Part shown: positions 8,165-14,905 of the stretch, piece after piece
Position numbering within the stretch: position 1 is the stretch's first letter
Layout: the number at the start of each line of letters is the position of its first letter
Assembly: GCA_934716785.1 (NCBI GenBank)
Contig: CAKUYM010000069.1
Span: 1 to 15,379, forward strand
Length of the DNA: 15,379 bases
Source: an uncultured Bacteroides sp.
Lineage (GTDB): Bacteria > Bacteroidota > Bacteroidia > Bacteroidales > Bacteroidaceae
Direction: 5' to 3'
Position numbers and translations under genes: made by a program
Notes under the pieces: model-generated
The model's database searches: none
Told to the model about the DNA's origin: nothing
What the model saw: the letters and a program-made list of their open reading frames with translations, nothing else

Positions 8165-9211
8165 CTACATCTTTAGCCCTCGTTTTTTTATTGATTTAGG
8201 GGCGCACGGCTCAACTTTTACCAACTCTAAACCGAGTGAATCTATCAGCGTTTTAAGCGACGGATTGCGTGCGATCATCCCTTGGAGGATGGATTGCGGC
8301 TGCTTCATTTCGAGTAGGAAATCGGCAATGTCGACCCCTTCGGCACGCTCTTTTTCGGTGGCGTTTCGTTCCAAATAGTCGAAAAGTTTGACCGTAATTC
8401 CCATCTGTTGCATGGTCGAAATTCTCGCAGACCAATCTTCCGTCGCTCCCAAATCGGGAAACAAAACAACGTTCCGCCCACTGAGCACATTGAGATTTTC
8501 ACTACGGAAGCAACCGTTTTTTCCTCCGCTTGCCAACCACAAATATTGCGGCAGATAGGAGCTAGCGATGAGTGCACTCTTCTCGCTCTCGACAATGGCG
8601 ACCGACCTCTTTTCGTCCGTCGGCAAGAGGTGTTCCCCGAAGAAACATTGCTTGAGGTTGAAGCTCTCCTTGTGGAGGATGGAGTGCACCCACGTGATAT
8701 GATTATGGGGCTCTTTGATTTTTCTGCCATTTGTCGGATTGTATAGCATAATTTTACCGGTGCAAACTCTGCCGTGCAGATCTGTTTGCCAGAATACGGT
8801 CGCACCCGGCCAATGGTTTGCCGTGCCAACCCGATAGAGTTGCATCAGTCGCAACGCCTCACCTTCGCCCAACTGAGAGCTAAGAAATTGAAACAAACGG
8901 TTATCGGCATAATGGCTCATAGAACGCTCAACGAGTGGCGGATCTATGTAGCTTGTTGGTAGCGGTGGTGGCACGGGGCGTGCGACGCGCTCATAAGTCT
9001 GCACCTGCTGCGGATTCTGCTCGAAATACTCTTTTGGGGTGAAGTGGTAGCCGCATTTTTGTTCACGGTCGCACCGCCCGACGTATTCAGGAAAGGAGAT
9101 TGCTGCCTGCGTGTCAATGTATCGGGAAAAGCATCTTTTCTGTTTGCACTCCGGACAGGTGTGTCGGGAGGTAACACCTTTATAGGGTTCTAATATAAAT
9201 CTGTGTGTCAT
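8165..9211 (-). CDS. Toprim-like DNA primase-related protein (DUF6371-like), zinc-finger N-terminus
   Basis: With the ATG at 9209-9211 the protein is 348 residues and begins MTHRFILEPYKG, the normal start of this Bacteroidales family. A zinc-ribbon-like part follows: CPEC (19-22), then CDREQKC (47-53) with H56, as in primase zinc fingers. The middle has a toprim-like core: VAIVESEKSALIA with E208, and a strand ending NVVLFPDLG with D253, plus VDIADFL near 293-299. These acidic positions are the metal ligands expected of toprim domains. The open frame continues up to 9337, but that start would overlap the DUF3987 gene by 50 bases in another frame, so I prefer the internal ATG. It probably acts with the DUF3987 ATPase in element replication or strand priming after transfer. 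The DUF6371 name is by recollection of the family layout. Confidence 0.8.
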   Translation of the reverse strand: MTHRFILEPYKGVTSRHTCPECKQKRCFSRYIDTQAAISFPEYVGRCDREQKCGYHFTPKEYFEQNPQQVQTYERVARPVPPPLPTSYIDPPLVERSMSHYADNRLFQFLSSQLGEGEALRLMQLYRVGTANHWPGATVFWQTDLHGRVCTGKIMLYNPTNGRKIKEPHNHITWVHSILHKESFNLKQCFFGEHLLPTDEKRSVAIVESEKSALIASSYLPQYLWLASGGKNGCFRSENLNVLSGRNVVLFPDLGATEDWSARISTMQQMGITVKLFDYLERNATEKERAEGVDIADFLLEMKQPQSILQGMIARNPSLKTLIDSLGLELVKVEPCAPKSIKKRGLKM

Positions 9212-9287
9212 TTGAGTTTTTGTTAATGCACTTTCGACATTTTCTGCATTTTGAAGAGTCAAAATGTGGATAGTGTGGAAAATGCGG

Positions 9288-10658
9288 TTATACTTTTCTA
9301 TACTCTCCGTGTCGGTCTTTCGTGAAAAGAGTTCCAATCTGTTTGCTCAGAAACTCTTTGAAAGCTCGTTCTTTCATCCCCTGATTGGCTGCTACCACCA
9401 CTCCTTGTGCGGTGGTGAATAATTCGGGGAGTTGAGACAGAATGGATTGCTGTTGAGTGGTGAGAGCGATCTCGTTCATCAGATTTTGTACTCTGGTAGC
9501 GGTTTGCTTGAAATACTCAGTTAGCAAAATCGCTCGACGGACGGTCTCGGTATCTACCTGTTTCTTGCTGCACTCTCCGCAGAGCCAACGAGTTATCTGT
9601 ATCACCAAACAGAAGCGGATGACATAGATCTCCAGCTTGCAGTATATCCCTAAAAGTGTCTCGTTGCCAAGGTTGTCGCACAATTCTGCATGTTGGTGCT
9701 GCCATTTGTACAATAATTTGCGAGCCTCTTCGCTAAAAGTGACCATTGAGGGCTGAATCTCGTTGTTTTCGTCAAACGAACACTCTAAATTGATAAGGTG
9801 ATTCATCAGCTCATGCCATTGGAATTCTAAATCGGGTGATGCATCCTTTTCATTCCACCGTGTTTTGTGCTCAATAGTAGGTATGACAAACAGGATGCGG
9901 TCGATAAATCCGTTGTTCGAGCGGTCGCCATGAGCCAAGTTGCTGAGAATCTTTTTCTGAATGGTTCCAATTACCGTAATAAATGGTCGAGTGATAAAGA
10001 CAGAACTTTTAGCACTCTTACGGTCAGAAATAACGGCTTTGGCACTGAATACCGACAACCAAAACTGCTCTTCCGAACCATTATTATAGCGATTGAAATT
10101 CTTGAACCATGCCGAAAGCTCGTCCGAGCATAGGCACAGACCTCGCCAGTTTTGTGCATGGATATAGCTTAATCCTTCGGGTGTAATATCCGACACCAAA
10201 AATCGCTTGCGGATAGGCTCTTGCGGAAACTCTTCTGTACCAGCATCTAAACGCTCCTTTTTTGTGAGAGACACATCTTGCTCATACTTAGCGTATAGCT
10301 TTCCAAACTCCTGATTCTGCCGATGGTCGAAGTCGACAAATGGTTTCATTGCAAAACTAAGCGGATGACTTTTGTTTGCCCCCGGTCGCCCGACCAACGC
10401 CACAAATAGAATGGCACTCTCCACCCATCCCTGTTTCATTTGGATGTGGTGAGTATTGCCGATTCCAACTGCAATGGCTGTAAAAATGGAGGCAGCAGTA
10501 TAGTCAATAGGATAACTTTGGCACTCATGCACTTCGTGTATGATGCGTTGGATTTTGGAGGGAAATATCTCAACAGGAAACTCCGCTCCCGAAAATGACA
10601 TCTCCAACCCCATAGCTTGACCGATAATCCCTTCGGCTGTGATTTTATTCTCTTTCAT
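9288..10658 (-). CDS. DUF3987 helicase-like ATPase (replication protein of mobilizable element)
   Basis: This 456-residue protein matches the DUF3987 family found beside mob genes in Bacteroidales elements and related to plasmid replicative helicase/primase proteins. The start region EFPVEIFPSKIQRIIHEVHE, then YPIDYTAASIFTAIAVGIGN, is characteristic. The phosphate-binding loop is GRPGANKSH (90-98), a Walker A variant with asparagine before the lysine, as usual in this family. A Walker B-like strand LCLCSDELSAWF has D179 and E180. GTIQKKIL and NNGFIDRILFVIP (about 231-260) give the later conserved block with a probable arginine finger. It follows the excisionase-like gene by 12 nt and precedes the toprim-like gene by 76 nt, so the three should be co-transcribed. 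I infer replication of the excised circle or complementary-strand synthesis. Confidence 0.88.
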   Translation of the reverse strand: MKENKITAEGIIGQAMGLEMSFSGAEFPVEIFPSKIQRIIHEVHECQSYPIDYTAASIFTAIAVGIGNTHHIQMKQGWVESAILFVALVGRPGANKSHPLSFAMKPFVDFDHRQNQEFGKLYAKYEQDVSLTKKERLDAGTEEFPQEPIRKRFLVSDITPEGLSYIHAQNWRGLCLCSDELSAWFKNFNRYNNGSEEQFWLSVFSAKAVISDRKSAKSSVFITRPFITVIGTIQKKILSNLAHGDRSNNGFIDRILFVIPTIEHKTRWNEKDASPDLEFQWHELMNHLINLECSFDENNEIQPSMVTFSEEARKLLYKWQHQHAELCDNLGNETLLGIYCKLEIYVIRFCLVIQITRWLCGECSKKQVDTETVRRAILLTEYFKQTATRVQNLMNEIALTTQQQSILSQLPELFTTAQGVVVAANQGMKERAFKEFLSKQIGTLFTKDRHGEYRKV

Positions 10659-10670
10659 AGCTTCGAGGGG

Positions 10671-11036
10671 TTAAAGGCCGAAGCCCGATTTGGGTTTGCG
10701 ATGCACTCCGCTCTGCATTGTGGCTAAAATTTGCTCGTAGTTCTGCTCTGCGGTGTTACGCCTGCCTTTTTCGATCCACGCCAGCAACTCATCTTCGTAG
10801 AAATAGAGCTTTTTGCCCTTTTTGTAGGATGGAAGCAGCCCTTTGCGGACAAGGGCGTAGATGGTAGGCTTTGCTTTTTGGATAATGCGACACGCATCGT
10901 CGATGCCTACTAATTGGTGTTTTTCGGTTGGTGGTGGCTGAAGCTCCGACACCAACTGCTTTAACTCTGCAACCTGCTCGGTCAGATAAGTTATCGCCTG
11001 CGGTAACTTATCAAAAGTGATCTCTTGTTTGCACAT
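10671..11036 (-). CDS. Helix-turn-helix protein, excisionase/MerR-like
   Basis: The 121-residue protein has a leucine-heptad N-terminus (about 10-35, ITYLTEQVAELKQLVSELQ), probably a dimerising coiled coil. A winged helix-turn-helix of the excisionase type follows (about 42-90): LVGIDDACRIIQKAKPTIYA, then LVRKGLLPSYKKGKKLYFYE and DELLAWIEKG. This is the standard PF12728 layout: recognition helix, wing ending in K-x-L-Y-F, then a closing helix. The tail is basic. It is the first gene of a unit with the DUF3987 and toprim-like genes, and homologs hold this place in many Bacteroidales elements. Roles as recombination directionality factor or as regulator of the replication and mob genes are both possible, and the sequence does not decide. 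Inverted repeats just upstream may be its targets. Confidence 0.88.
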   Translation of the reverse strand: MCKQEITFDKLPQAITYLTEQVAELKQLVSELQPPPTEKHQLVGIDDACRIIQKAKPTIYALVRKGLLPSYKKGKKLYFYEDELLAWIEKGRRNTAEQNYEQILATMQSGVHRKPKSGFGL

Positions 11037-11139
11037 AAACTTTTGATTTTAATAGTTCGTGTGCAAAGGAAATCGGTGATTTGATGGTGAAATCCGCCAC
11101 CAAAATATAACTATCGAATAACTTATCGGTAGTGATTAT

Positions 11140-11164
11140 TGCTATAAACCAATAGGTTATAGCA
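11140..11164. repeat. Inverted repeat upstream of the excisionase-like gene
   Basis: TGCTATAA (11140-11147) and TTATAGCA (11157-11164) are perfect 8-bp arms, and CC/GG can extend the stem past a one-base bulge. A second, imperfect pair, ACTATCG and CGGTAGT, lies at about 11110-11133. Both are in the 182-base gap between the two-TM gene and the HTH gene. An operator for the HTH protein is the simplest reading, though it also abuts a terminator. Confidence 0.45.
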
Positions 11165-11195
11165 CAAAAAAGGCGACCACTTGCGGTGATCGCCT
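11165..11195 (-). terminator. Rho-independent terminator of the two-TM protein gene
   Basis: On the minus strand AGGCGA and TCGCCT (11190-11195 and 11171-11176) form a 6-bp GC-rich stem, extended by CAC/GTG after one mismatch around a 5-base loop. A run of six T residues (A at 11165-11170 on the plus strand) follows directly. It lies 23 bases past the stop codon at 11219. Confidence 0.85.
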
Positions 11196-11218
11196 GAATA
11201 ATTCCTGAAAAGTATAAT

Positions 11219-11926
11219 TTATAGCTCCTCTTTGATTTTAATAATACAAGTTCCCTCGGCTCTTAGTTTGCGCTTGATAGTCGAAATTTCGCTCTCTTTC
11301 AACTCCTTAGCGAAAATATACTTGATGAAAGTTGCCGTCTCAATGCCCGATTTCTTGAATTGGTTGCCGATGTTCCAGCCGAAGTGCATCAGGTCGATGG
11401 ATTTTAGTTTGGCATCAACGGTTACGGGCGTTTTTATCTGTTCGCACTCCTGCTCTGTGGCAAATTGAAAAGCACGGATGTGCTCGCAAAGCTGCTGCAA
11501 ATCCTTCTCGGTCATATACAATGCCATCTCTTGCCCTGCATAGGCGAGCACTCGCTCCAAGGTTTGTGCCTGCTCTTGCTGAATCTTCTGTTGAGCGGTT
11601 AATTTGTACTCTTCATAATTGGGTACGGTGGGTTCCTCTTGAAGGGTCTCTGTGGTAGGCTCAACCTCCGGTTCCGGCTCTATGTGTGGGTGCTTCTTTC
11701 TGAAAATCCGCTCTACAACGGGCTGTAACCACTCATTGACAAAGGATTGAAAACTGAGATAAGTCGCGCTAAGCAGCAGGCATGCCACAACGAACGCTGC
11801 CAACCCCGAAAACTCATCCATTTGTAACTCCCTCACCACAAACAGGCGAGCAAGTACCGCAATACACAGTATTGACGCAAAAACAAAGCAATATATAATA
11901 ATGTAGTCGTATTTTTTAGCCGTCAT
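11219..11926 (-). CDS. Two-TM membrane protein of mobilizable elements, function unknown
   Basis: From the ATG at 11924-11926 the protein has 235 residues. An upstream in-frame TTG would add three residues and I see no reason to prefer it. Two hydrophobic helices occupy about 8-27 (IIIYCFVFASILCIAVLARL) and 40-60 (LAAFVVACLLLSATYLSFQS). A proline/glutamate-rich linker (HPHIEPEPEVEPTTE) and a soluble domain follow. The end contains SIDLMHFGWNIGNQFKKSG and SEISTIKRKLRAEGTCIIKI, blocks I associate with hypothetical proteins of Bacteroidales mobile elements. The cytoplasmic domain has no catalytic motif that I recognise. The gene has its own -7 element and terminator, so it is an independent unit, with a phased repeat array upstream. 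A role in transfer or in host-surface interaction would be guesswork. Confidence 0.8.
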   Translation of the reverse strand: MTAKKYDYIIIYCFVFASILCIAVLARLFVVRELQMDEFSGLAAFVVACLLLSATYLSFQSFVNEWLQPVVERIFRKKHPHIEPEPEVEPTTETLQEEPTVPNYEEYKLTAQQKIQQEQAQTLERVLAYAGQEMALYMTEKDLQQLCEHIRAFQFATEQECEQIKTPVTVDAKLKSIDLMHFGWNIGNQFKKSGIETATFIKYIFAKELKESEISTIKRKLRAEGTCIIKIKEEL

Positions 11927-11952
11927 ATTAATCAATGGTTATCATTTGTACA

Positions 11953-11960
11953 CAAAGATA
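11953..11960 (-). promoter_or_regulatory. Bacteroides -7 promoter element for the two-TM gene
   Basis: The minus strand reads TATCTTTG, a perfect match to TAnnTTTG, 26 bases before the ATG. No exact TTTG is seen at -33, which would suit a promoter that depends on an upstream activator. Confidence 0.6.
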
Positions 11961-11996
11961 ATATCTCAACTATTACAATTCTAATCTTTTGACTAA

Positions 11997-12032
11997 TTGG
12001 CGTTTATTGGCTTTCGTTTGGCACTGTTTGGC
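11997..12032 (-). repeat. Four helically phased GCCAA repeats
   Basis: On the plus strand TTGGC occurs at 11997-12001, 12007-12011, 12018-12022 and 12028-12032, with start-to-start distances of 10, 11 and 10 bases. The four units (GCCAA on the minus strand) therefore lie on one face of the helix. The array is 36-80 bases upstream of the -7 element of the two-TM gene and ends 17 bases from the hipA stop codon. It looks like an activator- or iteron-type binding array. Confidence 0.65.
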
Positions 12033-12049
12033 GTTGCGGTCGAGGTAAT

Positions 12050-13315
12050 CTATCTGAAATTTTGGATTCTTTCCTCGAATATTTTTCCAAAAATCTCCAT
12101 TTCTCTGCTGGCAATACCCAATTTTGTGGCTAATGTTTTCCACTGACTAACAGCCGTTGCCACTTCGGTAATTATTTGCAAGGCAACCTCCTCTTTGAGC
12201 ATATAATCTTCGCACACCTCCAAAAGTCTTGTTAAGTCGGATTTACTCGATGCCCCAGAAATAAGTAGGCTCTGATATTCATTTTGCGTTGGGTTCATAT
12301 CGTAGGCAGGCGATAGAGTCCACCCTTTTGGGGTAAGCAAAAAACCGTGGTTGCGGAAATGGTCATCGGAATTGGCTATACAGATATTGAAAGCTACACG
12401 ACGGAACAGCTCTTGCAGATTATGATTTACATCCGTACAGTTTTGAAGAATGAAATCCACAATATCCAAATAACCGTGACCTGTTCTCGCATTATCTCCA
12501 TCGGATAGTCCGAGTAGCGTCATAGCCGAAGCAAAATGAATCCGTTTACCATTTGCCGTTCGGTCGAAACGCCGGGAGAGTAGCGTGTGATATTTATCAT
12601 TGGTGGAAACCACCTGTGTTGTGGCTGCATTTACTCCAGCTTTCGTTGCCAGTAGGTGGCAGAAGTGTTCCCAAAGCCCTGTGTTGTAATCATCTTTGCG
12701 AGAAGGGAATTTGGCAACATAAAGTACTTTGTCTGTGTCAACCACGCTGGCTTTCGGTCTCGCTCCCCCCAATGAAGAGCCGGGTTGTACTAATTGAATG
12801 AGCCACTTTTTATCGGGTAGTTTGTTTTCTTCTTCGCTTTTTTCAACCTCCCCGCTGGCATGAATCAACTCACGGATACTGGTTAATGGTGGGATGCGTA
12901 GGGTATTGTTTGAGTTGATAAAGTCTCCATCGGGTGTATCTTTGAAGCGAAATCCACCCATGCGAGATGAATCATCAATCCCCAGCAGATAATCAAATGA
13001 AGATAAGCGACGGACAGGACGTTTCTCTTCGGTAGCCATGATTTGTTCTCTACGGTTGAGCAGCGTACGTCCCCATCGATCGGGTAAGGCATCGGAGAAG
13101 CAACCGAAAATATCTTTCTCCGGTTGTGTGTATTGCAGTCCTTTATAGTTATTCAGGTCTGCGCTAATAAATAGGTTGCCATATCGCTTCAGCCATTCAT
13201 CATTGAATTTGAAAGCATAGCTATCAGAGCCACGAAGCGATTCATAGCTTAGCTCTCCGATGAGTTCAATATCTTTTAGCCAATCAAAGTCGGCATATAC
13301 CAATAGTTTTTTCAT
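12050..13315 (-). CDS. hipA: HipA-like serine/threonine kinase toxin
   Basis: This 421-residue protein is a full-length HipA-type kinase. The N-terminal subdomain (about 1-110) holds GDALPDRWGR-type sequence (CFSDALPDRWGRTLL at 72-86). The nucleotide loop is PGSSLGGARPKA (178-189), the HipA equivalent of a P-loop, containing the serines that in E. coli HipA are autophosphorylated. YVAKF (199-203) has the ATP-anchoring lysine K202. The catalytic segment is ANSDDHFRNHGF (314-325) and the metal-binding DFG-equivalent is SPAYDMNP (335-342). All key residues are present, so the kinase appears active. Such toxins phosphorylate aminoacyl-tRNA synthetases (GltX for E. coli HipA) and arrest growth, but the target here is unknown. 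The gene starts 3 nt after hipB. On a mobile element it would act in stabilisation or defence. Confidence 0.93.
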   Translation of the reverse strand: MKKLLVYADFDWLKDIELIGELSYESLRGSDSYAFKFNDEWLKRYGNLFISADLNNYKGLQYTQPEKDIFGCFSDALPDRWGRTLLNRREQIMATEEKRPVRRLSSFDYLLGIDDSSRMGGFRFKDTPDGDFINSNNTLRIPPLTSIRELIHASGEVEKSEEENKLPDKKWLIQLVQPGSSLGGARPKASVVDTDKVLYVAKFPSRKDDYNTGLWEHFCHLLATKAGVNAATTQVVSTNDKYHTLLSRRFDRTANGKRIHFASAMTLLGLSDGDNARTGHGYLDIVDFILQNCTDVNHNLQELFRRVAFNICIANSDDHFRNHGFLLTPKGWTLSPAYDMNPTQNEYQSLLISGASSKSDLTRLLEVCEDYMLKEEVALQIITEVATAVSQWKTLATKLGIASREMEIFGKIFEERIQNFR

Positions 13316-13318
13316 GGT

Positions 13319-13639
13319 TTATTCTTTTTTAGATGCACGCTCACGACTTTTCAGGGTTAAATCTTGCAGCGATTTCCCTAATTTATCCTCTTTGGCAAGC
13401 CAGAGAATATCTTCATCCAGTTGCAGAGCGTAAAGCACACGAAGATAGATACCTATAGCAACGGTAGGCACACCCTTTTCGATTCGCGAGACAGTGAGGG
13501 GCGAGCAGGTAGCCCGTTCAGCCACCTGTGCCACACTTAGATTTCGACGTAGGCGAGCCAATTTTATCTGTTCGCCCACGATCTCCATTTTTTGTTCCAA
13601 TTTCCGAGGTAACTTAGTTCCCATTGTATTCTTTGCCAT
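13319..13639 (-). CDS. hipB: HipB-like antitoxin, XRE helix-turn-helix repressor
   Basis: The 106-residue protein has a Cro/C1-type HTH at about 20-75: IVGEQIKLARLRRNLSVAQV, then AERATCSPLTVSRIEKGVPT and IYLRVLYALQL. The C-terminal tail is charged (KSRERASKKE). HipB proteins neutralise HipA and repress the operon together with it. It lies 3 nt before hipA, the canonical antitoxin-toxin order. A -7 element directly upstream is bracketed by inverted repeats, as expected for autoregulation. MGTKLPRK five residues in is an alternative start, but the first ATG is retained. Confidence 0.92.
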   Translation of the reverse strand: MAKNTMGTKLPRKLEQKMEIVGEQIKLARLRRNLSVAQVAERATCSPLTVSRIEKGVPTVAIGIYLRVLYALQLDEDILWLAKEDKLGKSLQDLTLKSRERASKKE

Positions 13640-13651
13640 AGCTATAACATG

Positions 13652-13693
13652 TCATATAATATGCAAATATAGTGCTTTTTATTTATTATATGA
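13652..13693. promoter_or_regulatory. hipBA operator-like inverted repeat pair
   Basis: TCATATAAT (13652-13660) and ATTATATGA (13685-13693) are exact reverse complements 24 bases apart. With two mismatches the match extends outward to 14 bp (ACATGTCATATAAT against ATTATATGATGTGT). The left copy is itself near-palindromic (CATATAATATG). The spacing suits two HipB dimers bridged over the promoter. Confidence 0.6.
13664..13671 (-). promoter_or_regulatory. Bacteroides -7 promoter element of hipBA
   Basis: The minus strand reads TATATTTG, an exact TAnnTTTG, 25 bases before the hipB ATG and between the two operator-like repeats. Binding at both repeats would block it. No clear TTTG is seen at -33. 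Confidence 0.65.
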
Positions 13694-13711
13694 TGTGTGA
13701 TAAAATATTCA

Positions 13712-14818
13712 TCACTTCAGCGAAATTCTATTCACTGTTTCTCGTTTCTTCTCGCTCACCAGCTCCGCATATATTTGCGTGGTTGACACGTTGCGGTGGG
13801 TGAGCATCTTGCTGACCGTATAAATATCTGTGCCAGCGGCAATTTGGAGGGTGGCATAGCTATGGCGAGAGCAATGGAACGTAATATGTTTCAGTATTTT
13901 AGCTTTCTTTAGCTAGTTTTTTAGAGGATAATTTATCATACTTCGGCTAAGCCCTTTGAAGACTTTACCCGTTCCTAGCTCTCCGCAAAGCTCAAACGCC
14001 TCGTGGCTGATGGGGAGCGTGGCTTCTGTTTTGGTCTTTTGAGTACGGATGCGAATGCAGTAGCCTTGATCGGGAGCGATACCAAAGTCCGACCATTGGA
14101 GATTCATTATGTCGCTGATGCGAAGTCCTGTCAGGCAGGAGAATAGAGAAGCTGCTTTTAGAACGGGGATGTCACAAGGCGTGACGGCTAATTGCTTTAC
14201 CTCGTCTAATGTCAGATACTCTTTTTTTACGTCCTCATACTCTATCTTCTCTAAGAAGTCATTGATGTTCTCACGGAGTAGTTTATCACGATAGGCGATT
14301 TTCAGCAGACCTCTGAACGTAGAGTAATAGCCTGCTGCCGAATTGAGCGACACTTTGTGTTCGGTGTGCTTTAGCTGTTTGGCATTCAATAGGTAAGCCC
14401 GAAACCGTTTGCACAAATCCACATTTACCTCGCCAAAGGTGCATTGCCCCTGTACGAAGTTGAAGAAGTGAGCATAAACGACCTTCCATTTCTGGTCTTT
14501 ACTCTTCATCATCTTAGCAAAGTAAGCGAGAAAATCGGCTTTCATTTTGTGTTTGTCTAAGAAACCGAACTCCTCATTGATAAGCGATTGCACCCGGATG
14601 CACCGGATGGCTTCAGCTTTGTTCAGCATATCGTTGTTGAACTCACGCTCTATCTCGTTTTTGGGATGGGCGTAGATGTAGATGCCGAGATACTCCCGAC
14701 GGCTCATAATCATCGTTTCGGGATGGCGAATGGCAGGGTAATAATCGAGGTAAATAGAAATTTTGTCGTTACGGATGGCTCTTTGGCGAACTGTAACTTT
14801 GGTACACGTGTGTGTCAT
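13712..14818 (-). pseudogene. int: Tyrosine recombinase (integrase) interrupted by an amber codon
   Basis: The frame from ATG at 14816-14818 runs 301 codons, meets TAG at 13913-13915 and continues in the same frame for 66 codons to TGA at 13712-13714, 368 positions in all. The first part is a Bacteroidales IME integrase: an arm-type N-terminus (about 1-85), a SAM-like core-binding domain (about 90-190) and the start of the catalytic domain with R233 in LTGLRISDIM and a K in QKTKTEATLP. Beyond the stop, FHCSRHSYATLQIAAG supplies H315 and R318, MLTHRNV supplies H341 and TTQIYAEL supplies the nucleophile Y350. Homologs have tryptophan where TAG stands (LKNW-LKKA), so a single TGG to TAG change fits. 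The truncated product lacks three or more catalytic residues, so integration and excision should fail unless the amber codon is suppressed. Confidence 0.9.
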
Positions 14819-14868
14819 ACGATTGTTATTTAAATGTTTATACTTGTTTTTTGATTGTAAAGAAAGAT

Positions 14869-14895
14869 GGTGATAGTATGGTGGCTACCGTCACC
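14869..14895 (-). terminator. Possible weak terminator between the HTH gene and the integrase
   Basis: GGTGA (14869-14873) and TCACC (14891-14895) can pair, with TAG/CTA extending the stem beyond an asymmetric bulge. On the minus strand a T-rich tract follows. It lies 11 bases past the original stop of the HTH gene. The stem is imperfect, so this is tentative. Confidence 0.3.
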
Positions 14896-14905
14896 GCTGA
14901 ATAAC

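Noticed and set aside
8153..8168. GTAGG/CCTAC hairpin at the end of the toprim-like gene as a terminator
   Set aside because: The stem is only 5 bp, overlaps the stop codon and has no T-run on the minus strand.
8305..8829. 174-codon minus-strand frame inside the toprim-like gene
   Set aside because: It is an alternate frame of a gene with clear zinc-finger and toprim motifs, and has no motif of its own.
9212..9337. Longer start for the toprim-like protein
   Set aside because: It would overlap the DUF3987 gene by 50 bases in a different frame, and the added residues look unlike the family, whose members begin near MTHRFILEPYKG.
11927..11935. TTG start for the two-TM protein
   Set aside because: An ATG lies three codons downstream at better spacing from the -7 element, and the extra residues add nothing recognisable.
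5853..13915. Stop-codon reassignment to explain the in-frame TAA and TAG
   Set aside because: TAA and TAG both serve as normal terminators of intact genes here, for example TAA at 2096 and TAG at 8165, so recoding is not supported.
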